Shown piece after piece: positions 1 to 5,869 of a stretch of 7,319 nt of DNA (positions within the stretch are counted from its first letter, which is position 1; each line of letters opens with the position of its first letter). Source of the DNA: Spirochaeta sp. (GTDB lineage: Bacteria; Spirochaetota; Spirochaetia; DSM-27196; Alkalispirochaetaceae); assembly GCA_027859055.1 (NCBI GenBank), contig JAQIBO010000220.1, forward strand, positions 1 through 7,319, in the 5' to 3' direction. The position numbers and the translations under genes were made by a program. Below the pieces are notes generated by a model that made no database searches, was not told where the DNA came from, and worked only from the letters and a program-made list of their open reading frames with translations.

Positions 1-1
1 G

Positions 2-556
2 GCTGAACTCCTGCTGCAAAAAGGGGCGGGGCAGCGCCCGGTCGATTACGTACTCCTGGATATCGCCCTCGGGGAGGTCAATTCGATCAACGAGATACCC
101 CGGCTGAAAGCGGTCGCACCACACACGGAGATCCTGATGCTCTCGATGTACGGGACCACCACGCTGGTCCGTGCGGCGTTTGCCGCCGGCGCGCGCGGAT
201 TTGTGAGCAAAACCTCAGCGGGGCCGGAGATTATCGCCGCCGTGGAGGCGCTCCGGCGCGGTCGCCACTACATCGACGCGTCCCTGGAGATTCAGGTGGG
301 TCAAACTCTGGCTGTTTCGGGGCTGACGGTTGCCACCGACCGATACGCCCGCCTGTCGCCGCGGGAACAACAGGTCTTCTTTCTGCTTGCGCAGGGGTAC
401 AAACCGCGGCAGATCGCGCAGAAACTCGGTATCGCCAAGCGGACCGCCGACGCCCACCGCTACCACATCATCCAGAAACTGGAGGTCGAATCGATCGCCG
501 GCCTGGTTCGGCTGGCCGCGGAACTTGGGGTAGTGGAGCCATCCGCGCCACGGTGA
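2..556 (+). CDS. NarL/FixJ-family response regulator, 5'-truncated by window edge
   Basis: DNA-binding response regulator of a two-component system. It would be phosphorylated by an unseen sensor kinase and act on promoters in the cytoplasm. The frame is open from base 2, giving 184 visible residues, with about 35 N-terminal receiver residues missing. Visible receiver landmarks are the phosphoacceptor D20 in YVLLDIAL, the switch Ser48 in LMLSMYG, and Lys70 in GFVSKTS; the spacings of 28 and 22 residues match the family. A linker (about residues 95-115) leads to a LuxR-type helix-turn-helix at about 118-170, beginning LSPREQQVFFLLAQGYKPRQIAQKLGI, shown here in parts: LSPREQQVFFLLAQG then KPRQIAQKLGI. 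The ATG at 137 is internal to the receiver and is not the true start. The gene converges on the MscS gene with 7 bp between stop codons and no obvious terminator. Target genes cannot be told from the sequence. Confidence 0.93.
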   Translation, partial: AELLLQKGAGQRPVDYVLLDIALGEVNSINEIPRLKAVAPHTEILMLSMYGTTTLVRAAFAAGARGFVSKTSAGPEIIAAVEALRRGRHYIDASLEIQVGQTLAVSGLTVATDRYARLSPREQQVFFLLAQGYKPRQIAQKLGIAKRTADAHRYHIIQKLEVESIAGLVRLAAELGVVEPSAPR

Positions 557-563
557 CCGACGC

Positions 564-1664
564 TTACGAGGCGGTATCGGTATCTTTCCCAGTTATCGTT
601 CCCTGAATGCGCATTCGTTCCCGCGGGAGCGCGCCGGGTTGCCCGGTCTTCAACGCGCTGACCAACCGTTCCCGCAGGTGGCAGCGGAGTTCCCACGCCT
701 GCGGGGCGTTTCGGGCACTCACCAGCGAGCGCAGTTCCACCGTACGCTCCGTCGTGTTGGTTACCTGGATCACATCCACATCGCCGTCCCACAGGTCACT
801 TGCGGCGAGCGTCCGCGTCTGCTCCACCCGCAGGGCGTCGATGTCCACGGTGTAGTCGGCGTAGAGGTACACGGACCCGATAATCGACGCGGTGCTCCGC
901 GTCCAGTTTTGAAACGGCTTCTGCAGGAGATACGAGATCGGAACGACAAGGCGTCGCCGGTCCCAGATTCTCACCACCACGTAGGTCAGCGTTATCTCCT
1001 CAACCCAGCCCCACTCACCGTCAATTACCACCGAGTCCTCGATCCGTAACGGTTGGGTGATCGCGATCTGAATGCCCGCCAGGACGTTGGCGATCGTCTG
1101 CTGCGCGGCAAAGCCGACGAGCAAACCGAGGATACCCGCCGATGCAAGCAGTGACGCACCCCACTGGCGAACCCCGGGAATGGTGACCAGACCGACCGCC
1201 ACCGCAAGGATCACGATAGTGAAGCCCACGAGGCGCTCGAGAATCACGATTTGCGTGGTCACCCGACGGGCGGTGAGGTTGTCCGCCGCGGATATATCAA
1301 AATGACCGCGAAGCGCAACAAACAGCGTGCCCGTCAAGCGGTACGCCAGGAGCGCCACAGCGGCAACCAGCAACAGCGGTACGGTCCGTTCGATGAGCGC
1401 CGTCGAGGTTTCCGGGAGGATGCGCACAAGGACACGTTCCGCCACGACAACCAACAGGATCAGTTGAACCGGGAATCGCGTGCGGCGGAAGACGAGCCGT
1501 ATCGTACCGCGTCGCGCTCCGGAGAACAGGTACGGCACAATGCGCGAAAGGATCGCATACGCCAGTAGCGTCGCTACCGGAAGGACCACCCCGAGCGTCC
1601 ATTGAGGCAGCCACGGCGGCACAGCCAGCGTTTCAGTAAAACGGAACCAGCGGTCAAACAGCAT
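564..1664 (-). CDS. MscS-family mechanosensitive ion channel
   Basis: Small-conductance mechanosensitive channel of the inner membrane, which opens under membrane tension to release solutes during hypo-osmotic shock. It has 366 residues, somewhat longer than E. coli MscS. By hydrophobicity the membrane segments lie at about 22-46, 65-83, 95-117 and 140-163. They are followed by the Gly/Ala-rich pore helix at about 168-203 (GASLLASAGILGLLVGFAAQ, then QTIANVLAGIQIAITQPLRI). The cytoplasmic beta-domain starts at about 205 with IEDSVVIDGEWGWVEEI and continues through VVPISYLLQKPFQNWTR, both typical of the family. A mixed alpha/beta C-terminal domain ends near 340. The extra N-terminal helices, compared with the three-helix E. 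coli protein, are common in the family. The start is ATG, with a TAGGAT hexamer 6 nt upstream; the AGGAT next to the start could alternatively be a short Shine-Dalgarno sequence. It is divergent from the deacylase gene. Confidence 0.95.
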   Translation of the reverse strand: MLFDRWFRFTETLAVPPWLPQWTLGVVLPVATLLAYAILSRIVPYLFSGARRGTIRLVFRRTRFPVQLILLVVVAERVLVRILPETSTALIERTVPLLLVAAVALLAYRLTGTLFVALRGHFDISAADNLTARRVTTQIVILERLVGFTIVILAVAVGLVTIPGVRQWGASLLASAGILGLLVGFAAQQTIANVLAGIQIAITQPLRIEDSVVIDGEWGWVEEITLTYVVVRIWDRRRLVVPISYLLQKPFQNWTRSTASIIGSVYLYADYTVDIDALRVEQTRTLAASDLWDGDVDVIQVTNTTERTVELRSLVSARNAPQAWELRCHLRERLVSALKTGQPGALPRERMRIQGTITGKDTDTAS

Positions 1665-1670
1665 GATCCT

Positions 1671-1699
1671 ATCCTACGTCGGTGTTCGCGGGACCGCAA
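1671..1699 (-). promoter_or_regulatory. Putative sigma70-type promoter of the MscS gene, leaderless arrangement
   Basis: On the minus strand, TTGCGG (1694-1699) lies 17 bp before TAGGAT (1671-1676), and TAGGAT is 6 nt from the ATG. Transcription would be expected to begin at or within a base or two of the start codon. The hexamers match consensus at about 3/6 and 4/6. The call rests mostly on the same spacing recurring before other genes here. Confidence 0.4.
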
Positions 1700-1739
1700 G
1701 CCTGAGGGCAAGCTCATGCTGATCGGGTATACACAAACG

Positions 1740-1748
1740 TGTTACAGT
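1740..1748 (+). promoter_or_regulatory. Putative extended -10 promoter of the deacylase gene
   Basis: TG at 1740-1741, one base, then TACAGT at 1743-1748 form an extended -10 element, 7 nt from the ATG at 1756. No good -35 is seen (TGATCG at 17-bp spacing), which is tolerable for extended -10 promoters. No Shine-Dalgarno sequence is evident, so the transcript may be leaderless. Confidence 0.4.
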
Positions 1749-1755
1749 CCCGGAC

Positions 1756-2241
1756 ATGGAACAATTCGGTCCGGAATACGTGCAGCGAATCCTCGATCGG
1801 TACGAGCTGGGTTTAACCGTGCGACATTTCGACGCGTCCACCTTCAGCAGTGCCGACGCAGCTGCAGCGATCGGCTGCGAACTCGGCCAGATCGCCAAAA
1901 GCCTGTGCCTCATGATTAACGGTGATCCGATCGTCGTGGTTGCCAGTGGGGATAAGCGGATCTCCGACGCGAAACTGGCAAAATACTTCGGGGTCGGGCG
2001 CAAAAAGGTGAAGATCGCCGATGCCGCCCAGTGTGTAGAGGTATTCGGATACGCCCCGGGAGGTGTCTCACCGGTGGGTCACCGGACACCGGGAATCCCG
2101 ATCTATATCGATGAAACGCTGGCGCGCTGGTCGGAGATTCACGCCGCGGCGGGAACGGACCGGGACAACTTCACCCTCACCTTTGATCAGCTCAAAACGA
2201 TCACCGACGGCACCGTCCTGGACGTGGCGCGGGAGCTCTGA
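1756..2241 (+). CDS. YbaK/EbsC-family aminoacyl-tRNA deacylase (trans-editing)
   Basis: Cytoplasmic protein of the YbaK/ProX/INS-like fold, whose known members hydrolyse mischarged tRNAs (for example Cys-tRNA(Pro) or Ala-tRNA(Pro)) in trans to translation. It has 161 residues, the usual length for a stand-alone member. The fold signature is present: the conserved lysine K48 in GQIAKSLCLM, the strand IVVVASGDKRISDAKLA (59-75), and the glycine-rich loop GYAPGGVSPVGH (98-109). The loop differs from that of E. coli YbaK proper, so I do not assign the ybaK symbol or a tRNA substrate. The protein ends with a short helix, TFDQLKTITDGTVLDVAREL. It is transcribed alone, divergently from the MscS gene. 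The secreted PPC protein begins 71 bp downstream behind its own -10-like element. Confidence 0.92.
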   Translation: MEQFGPEYVQRILDRYELGLTVRHFDASTFSSADAAAAIGCELGQIAKSLCLMINGDPIVVVASGDKRISDAKLAKYFGVGRKKVKIADAAQCVEVFGYAPGGVSPVGHRTPGIPIYIDETLARWSEIHAAAGTDRDNFTLTFDQLKTITDGTVLDVAREL

Positions 2242-2300
2242 GGCAGGACACGCGCGCCGTGTGGCAGATGCGAAGACTGGCGCGCGATCTCCCGGTGTAG

Positions 2301-2306
2301 TATTCT
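2301..2306 (+). promoter_or_regulatory. Putative -10 element of the PPC-protein gene
   Basis: TATTCT lies 6 nt before the ATG at 2313, overlapping an alternative hexamer TAGTAT at 2298-2303. There is no convincing -35 at 16-18 bp and no Shine-Dalgarno sequence. It is called mainly because its distance to the start equals that seen before the other genes. Confidence 0.3.
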
Positions 2307-2312
2307 GTACCC

Positions 2313-3971
2313 ATGAACTACAAACGCCGGGACCGCGTTGTCGGTCCAACGTGGATTGTGATCGTGGCAGTGTTTCTCGGCATCGTGAACTTCGCCGACG
2401 ATGCGGTTGCCCAGGAACACCGGGACGCGGTGCTTGACGCGGTCGTACAGGTCGCAACAGCGGCGGGTCGGCTGTTACCCGTCGCGGTTCACGGCGCAGC
2501 GTTTGACGGCGCGTCGCCGGTTCGCAGCGTCTCCGTTGGCGCGGTGACCCACGACGCAACAACACCCACTATCGCGGACATTCTGAAAAGTGTGACCGAA
2601 GAAGAACTCTTCCGCGTTGCCCGGACCATGCCCCGCGACGGTGAAATCGCCGTCCTTACCGACCGGACCGACACGGACCTGATCGTACGCATCCGTTCAA
2701 CCGCGGGCACGCAGCGCGTCCTGTTTTCCATTCAGTTCACCGATGGCGACGGTCGGGTTGTGGCCGGTTCCCGTGTGGACGTGGCCGCCGACGCAGCGCT
2801 GCTCAATGCGCTCAGGCCGGTGGCGGCCACCACCACTCGGGGCGGCGCCGACGACACCGCGGATACCCCCGCCGGAGCGTATATCCTTGAGCCCGGTGAC
2901 ACCCTCGTCGATCGGCGCCTGGAGCGTAACGGCGATGCCGACTGGTACACCTTGACCGTCAGCGAACTCCCCGCGGAAACACCTGGCGACGCCCCGGGTG
3001 TCCGCATCTACACAACCGGTACAACAGACACCTACCTTGAGGCGTACGGACCAGATTCCCCGGACATCCTCATTACGGAAAACGATGACAGTGACAATGC
3101 TAACGCGGCGGTGACGATTCCGGTCACCGCGGGGGGGCAGTACTGGATCAAGGTGCGTGGCTTTGCCGATACGACGACCGGACCGTACAACCTTGCCACG
3201 GAACTGATCACGATCGTCCGCGACGCGGCGGAACCGAACAACGACCGCTCAGAGGCTACCGTATTGACCGAGGACGCGCTTCCGTTTGTCGCGACCATCA
3301 GACCCGCCGGCGACGTTGACTGGTACTACCTGCCCGCCGCGCTCATAGAGTTGCCTGAGCGGGAACCTGATGCGGCACGGCTTCGGAACGTGAATACCAT
3401 CGCGACCACCGGTCTGCTGGATACAACGCTGACGCTGTACGACCAAACGGGGATGGAGATCGGATACAACGACGACGGCGGCGAGGGAAGCAACGCCCGT
3501 ATTGTCCTTCCTGACGTTTCCGACCACGGCGGTGACGGCGTGTACATTGAGGTGCGCGGGTACGGTTCCTCTGTTGAAGGAGAGTACACGCTGCGTCTGG
3601 GAACCGAGACGCTGACCTTTGACCGCTACGAACCTGATGACACCGCCGCCGACGCAGCGCCGATTGAGTGGAACGCCGCGCCGCAGCGCCGGACCTTTTC
3701 AAGTGACGCCGACGTGGACTGGATTCGCCTGGACGTACCCACCGAAGCGGGGCCGACATCGATCGTCATTGAAACCTATGGTGGTATCGATACATTCATG
3801 ACGCTCTACAACGCGGACGAGGTGGAAATCGCCAGTGATGACGACGGCGGGTACGGAATCAACGCCAGAATCGAACGAGAGCTGGCGCCGGGGCGGTATT
3901 ACGTTACCGTGCGGCCGCTGTATCTCGACGGGATGGACGCGGAATACTCCGTGGAGGCGCGGACGCGCTGA
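2313..3971 (+). CDS. Secreted protein with three PPC-like beta-domains
   Basis: Exported protein of 552 residues. Basic residues (MNYKRRDR) and a hydrophobic stretch (12-27) end in AVA|Q, so signal peptidase I cleavage is likely after A33. Residues 34-180 form a domain I do not recognise (for example EEELFRVARTMPRDGEIAVL). Three bacterial pre-peptidase C-terminal (PPC)-like domains follow at about 186-298, 306-432 and 439-550. Their conserved cores are DADWYTL (208), DVDWYYL (334) and DVDWIRL (467). The second and third are introduced by EPNN and YEPDD and carry YNDDGGEGSNARI (385) and SDDDGGYGINARI (508); the first has a looser ENDDSDNANAAV. PPC domains usually accompany secreted proteases and are thought to aid secretion, localisation or binding. 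No protease domain or catalytic motif is visible here, so a binding or structural role in the periplasm or envelope is inferred. It is a single gene, converging on the metallopeptidase with 17 bp between stops. Confidence 0.88.
   Translation: MNYKRRDRVVGPTWIVIVAVFLGIVNFADDAVAQEHRDAVLDAVVQVATAAGRLLPVAVHGAAFDGASPVRSVSVGAVTHDATTPTIADILKSVTEEELFRVARTMPRDGEIAVLTDRTDTDLIVRIRSTAGTQRVLFSIQFTDGDGRVVAGSRVDVAADAALLNALRPVAATTTRGGADDTADTPAGAYILEPGDTLVDRRLERNGDADWYTLTVSELPAETPGDAPGVRIYTTGTTDTYLEAYGPDSPDILITENDDSDNANAAVTIPVTAGGQYWIKVRGFADTTTGPYNLATELITIVRDAAEPNNDRSEATVLTEDALPFVATIRPAGDVDWYYLPAALIELPEREPDAARLRNVNTIATTGLLDTTLTLYDQTGMEIGYNDDGGEGSNARIVLPDVSDHGGDGVYIEVRGYGSSVEGEYTLRLGTETLTFDRYEPDDTAADAAPIEWNAAPQRRTFSSDADVDWIRLDVPTEAGPTSIVIETYGGIDTFMTLYNADEVEIASDDDGGYGINARIERELAPGRYYVTVRPLYLDGMDAEYSVEARTR
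3465..3872 (+). repeat. Intragenic repeat block, Asp/Gly-rich loops of PPC domains 2 and 3
   Basis: Two 39-bp blocks, 3465-3503 and 3834-3872, encode YNDDGGEGSNARI and SDDDGGYGINARI. They share an identical 11-base start of their conserved part (gacgacggcgg, at 3471 and 3840) and most positions after it. They sit at the same place in adjacent PPC-like domains, so they reflect domain duplication. The interval given spans both copies and the DNA between them. Confidence 0.6.
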
Positions 3972-3988
3972 GGCGGCCCCACACCGGA

Positions 3989-4765
3989 TCACGGTGCCCG
4001 CAAAAACCCCGTCGGAATCGTGCGGTTCAGCCGCGCCCGCCGCGCCTTCCAGTCAGGCATCCGCTCGTCCAGGAGATGGTAAAAGCGGGCGCTGTGGTTG
4101 TGCTCACGGAAATGGCAGATTTCGTGGAGGATCACGTAGTCAATCTCGGTAACCGCGGCGGCGCACAGTTCAGGGTTCAGCGTAATGCGCCGGTCGGTAA
4201 AACAACTCCCCCAGCGCCGGCGCATCAGACGCAGCGTCAGGCCGGTCGGTTCTCCAAGCAATGCGATGCGCGACCGTTTCCGCAGCGTCCGCATCCGGTG
4301 ACGGAACACCCGCAGCGCCGCGGTGCGGTACCACTGATACACCGCCCGGTGAATCTCACGCGGCGAACCGGCGCCGTCAACACGCAGTTCATCCCGCCGC
4401 AATTGAACACGAGGACGCCGCGCCCCCGCGTCCGCGATCACAATCCGGCGGTCCCGACCGAGAAATGGAACCGGATAGCCCTGTTCAAATCGAGAGTCAT
4501 CCGCGAGGGGGATGTCCGCCAGAAACCGCTGTTTCTGTAAAATCCACTGTTCCCGGCCTGCGACCAGCGCCATAACCGCTTCTTCACTTGCCCGCTGAGG
4601 CGCGCGCACCCGCACGCCCCCGCCGGGGAACACCGTAAGTCCGATCGTCCGGCGTTGTGAGCGTTCCAGGGTGAATTCGATCGTGGTATCGCCGCGCCGG
4701 TAATGGCGGATCCCTTCATACGAGACGCGCCGGGGACGAATTCTGTCACGACGTGAACGAGCCAT
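3989..4765 (-). CDS. DUF45/YgjP-type zinc metallopeptidase
   Basis: Member of the DUF45 (YgjP/WLM-like, SprT-related) family of small cytoplasmic metalloproteins. Substrates are generally unknown, and neighbours of this family are sometimes linked to DNA repair. With the ATG at 4765 it has 258 residues, the usual size. The active site is HEICH (214-218) followed by FREHNHSARFY, giving two histidine ligands, a catalytic Glu and a probable third ligand downstream. Just before it is the family signature RRRWGSC (182-188) then TDRRITLN. The N-terminal part is a basic beta-rich segment (IEFTLERSQRRTIGLTV). Other starts are in frame: ATG at 4777 and TTG at 4801. I chose 4765 because a TTGAGC-17 bp-TATGCT promoter places transcription start at that ATG, and the two longer starts would lie upstream of or within the -10. 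A GGGGA 9 nt before the 4777 ATG is the main argument for the longer form. The Dabb gene ends 55 bp upstream on the same strand. Confidence 0.9.
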   Translation of the reverse strand: MARSRRDRIRPRRVSYEGIRHYRRGDTTIEFTLERSQRRTIGLTVFPGGGVRVRAPQRASEEAVMALVAGREQWILQKQRFLADIPLADDSRFEQGYPVPFLGRDRRIVIADAGARRPRVQLRRDELRVDGAGSPREIHRAVYQWYRTAALRVFRHRMRTLRKRSRIALLGEPTGLTLRLMRRRWGSCFTDRRITLNPELCAAAVTEIDYVILHEICHFREHNHSARFYHLLDERMPDWKARRARLNRTIPTGFLRAP

Positions 4766-4772
4766 GAGAGAG

Positions 4773-4801
4773 AGCATAGCCGGACATCCCCATACGCTCA
4801 A
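4773..4801 (-). promoter_or_regulatory. Putative sigma70 promoter of the metallopeptidase gene
   Basis: On the minus strand, TTGAGC (4796-4801) and TATGCT (4773-4778) are separated by 17 bp, and the -10 is 7 nt from the ATG at 4765. This is one of the better -35/-10 pairs in the window (4/6 and about 5/6 matches) and again implies little or no leader. The -35 sits in the 55-bp gap after the Dabb gene, so the metallopeptidase need not depend on read-through. Confidence 0.45.
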
Positions 4802-4820
4802 GCGGGTCCGGGGAACCGAG

Positions 4821-5123
4821 TCAGACCTCGTAGTCCGCCATGGCCCGCGCCGTCGTTACCGCACCGACAAATTTCTTCACTTCCTCATGGGCGGGGTGTA
4901 CCTGATACGCATCCAGAGCGGCCCGGTCCGCAAATACCGAATACAGCGCCACGTCATACGCCGCATCGGAACCGCTGAAGTCGATCCCAACCTCAATCTC
5001 TGTTATCTGCGGCACCACACCCTTCATCGCTTCAATCCGCTTCTTAATCTCCGCAAGAAGCTCCTGCCTGCCCATACCCTCGTGGCTCTCCACCACGTTC
5101 CACATGACAATATGCTTTACCAT
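4821..5123 (-). CDS. Dabb-domain (stress-responsive alpha/beta-barrel) small protein
   Basis: Single-domain protein of 100 residues with the dimeric alpha/beta-barrel (Dabb) fold, a ferredoxin-like fold found in stress-induced proteins and some small enzymes. The first strand is MVKHIVMWNV, followed by a helix (about 18-34, ELLAEIKKRIEAMKG). Then comes the strand TEIEVGIDFSG, the strand YDVALYSVFAD with its helix, and the family signature YQVHPAHEEVKKFV (73-86). The frame stays open upstream to 5216, but that segment does not resemble the fold; the ATG at 5123 starts exactly at the MVKHIV strand and is preceded by a -10-like TATGAT. No catalytic role can be assigned. It lies upstream of the metallopeptidase on the same strand, with a 55-bp gap containing that gene's own promoter. 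Confidence 0.9.
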   Translation of the reverse strand: MVKHIVMWNVVESHEGMGRQELLAEIKKRIEAMKGVVPQITEIEVGIDFSGSDAAYDVALYSVFADRAALDAYQVHPAHEEVKKFVGAVTTARAMADYEV

Positions 5124-5129
5124 ACGCCC

Positions 5130-5158
5130 ATCATAGCGCGGAGCCGTCCATTTGTGCA
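5130..5158 (-). promoter_or_regulatory. Putative sigma70 promoter of the Dabb gene
   Basis: On the minus strand, TGCACA (5153-5158) lies 17 bp before TATGAT (5130-5135; 5/6 match), which is 6 nt from the ATG at 5123. Transcription would start at or next to the start codon. The rest of the 237-bp interval 5124-5360 holds nothing I can support as a gene. It has one 6-bp GC hairpin (5233-5256) without a T-run. Confidence 0.42.
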
Positions 5159-5360
5159 GCTCTGCGTCGTCTGAAATACTGAACTGGCGTTCTGCGGGGC
5201 ACCCTGCACACACCACTGCGGTGTACCGGATCGGGGTGCCCGGAGGGCTTCACCCCCACCAAAATCCCACGGATCACGCCCCCGCAGAAGGTGATTGGCG
5301 TTATTATCGGCGCATCCTCGCGGAGCGCACTAAGGCCCTTCAGAACACCGGAGCTAATTG

Positions 5361-5720
5361 CTAATCCAGATCGTCAACCTCGGCCGTGCTCAGTCCGGTA
5401 AGTTCTCCGATCTCGTCAGCGGGTATGCCGTGGGCTTTCATCCGGCGAGCAACGTCAAGGCGGGCTTCGGTTTGCCCGTGCCGCCGGGCGTAGATCAGCT
5501 GTGACCGCCGGTCGCGTTCCGCCTTGATGCGGTCGTGGTACCGTTCCCGCAGTTCGTCGTCGGCAACAAATTGGCGGTAGCGCTCCTCGGCGTCCTCAAT
5601 ATCCGGGTCCTCTTTGAGAATCTGCAATAAAACGTCGTCTTCCATCGCATCGCTCTCCTTCCGCTCGTCTATATAGTACAACCAGCGGCCCAGGGGCGTC
5701 GAGAGAGCGGTATGACGGTC
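5361..5720 (-). pseudogene. Remnant of an Rpn-family (PD-(D/E)XK 'transposase-like') protein, C-terminal tail only
   Basis: Rpn-family proteins are recombination-promoting nucleases with an N-terminal PD-(D/E)XK domain and a charged, variable C-terminal tail. Only the tail is here. An intact 94-residue frame runs from ATG 5645 to TAG 5361. It has the features of family tails: an acidic start (LQILKEDPDIEDAEERYRQF), a charged helix with an Arg-rich stretch (about 35-70), and a closing helix-turn-helix-like piece (ARRMKAHGIPADEIG then LTGLSTAEVDDL). The same frame remains family-like upstream of that ATG: STPLGRWLYYIDERKES (about 5652-5702) resembles the WLYF segment normally just before the tail. 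Beyond about 5720 the resemblance ends and the caspase promoter begins, so the nuclease domain has been lost. A GGAG 9 nt before ATG 5645 means the 94-residue piece might still be made as a small protein. The family call rests on remembered features. Confidence 0.6.
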
Positions 5721-5794
5721 GGTCGCGCTTCCGGTGGCCGACCGCTGTGGCAACATGATTATGCTTTCCGCCACGCCCCACGACGGCAAACCCC

Positions 5795-5828
5795 GTTCAA
5801 AGAACCTTGAACCCTGACCGGGCTCAGG
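5795..5828 (+). promoter_or_regulatory. Two abutting inverted repeats over the caspase-gene promoter (candidate operator)
   Basis: GTTCAA (5795-5800) and TTGAAC (5807-5812) form a perfect 6-bp dyad with a 6-nt centre, and the right arm is the -35 hexamer. Directly after it, CCTGA (5813-5817) and TCAGG (5824-5828) form a second dyad with 5-bp arms and a 6-nt centre, filling the -35/-10 spacer. A dimeric regulator bound here would block polymerase. The regulator is unknown, and short dyads can arise by chance. Confidence 0.35.
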
Positions 5829-5834
5829 TATAAT
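5807..5834 (+). promoter_or_regulatory. Sigma70-type promoter of the caspase-like gene
   Basis: TTGAAC (5807-5812, 4/6) and a perfect TATAAT (5829-5834) are separated by 16 bp. Transcription should start near 5841, giving a leader of about 30 nt that carries a GGGAG Shine-Dalgarno (5859-5863) 6 nt before the ATG at 5870. This is the strongest promoter in the window and the only one followed by a conventional leader. Confidence 0.7.
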
Positions 5835-5869
5835 TGAAACAACCGCCGGAAAAAGTACGGGAGCTGCGT

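Noticed and set aside
3982..3996. Hairpin CACCG-GATCA-CGGTG between the convergent PPC and metallopeptidase genes, considered as a terminator
   Set aside because: The stem is only 5 bp, it overlaps the metallopeptidase stop codon, and no T-run follows on either strand.
4806..4825. Imperfect dyad around CGGGTCC / GGAACCG just after the Dabb stop codon, considered as a terminator
   Set aside because: There is a mismatch in the stem, a loop of only about two bases, and no T-run.
4764..5174. Plus-strand 136-codon open frame antisense to the Dabb gene
   Set aside because: The Dabb frame has a clear family signature; the antisense frame has His/Arg-rich noise and no motif.
5233..5256. Hairpin GGGGTG / CACCCC with a 12-nt loop
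   Set aside because: Only 6 bp with a long loop, no T-run on either side, and not placed after any gene end; probably chance in GC-rich DNA.
5152..5364. Small plus-strand open frame of 70 codons between the Dabb gene and the Rpn remnant
   Set aside because: Its start lies antisense to the Dabb upstream region; composition shows no recognisable domain, Shine-Dalgarno sequence or promoter, and it overlaps the Rpn stop.
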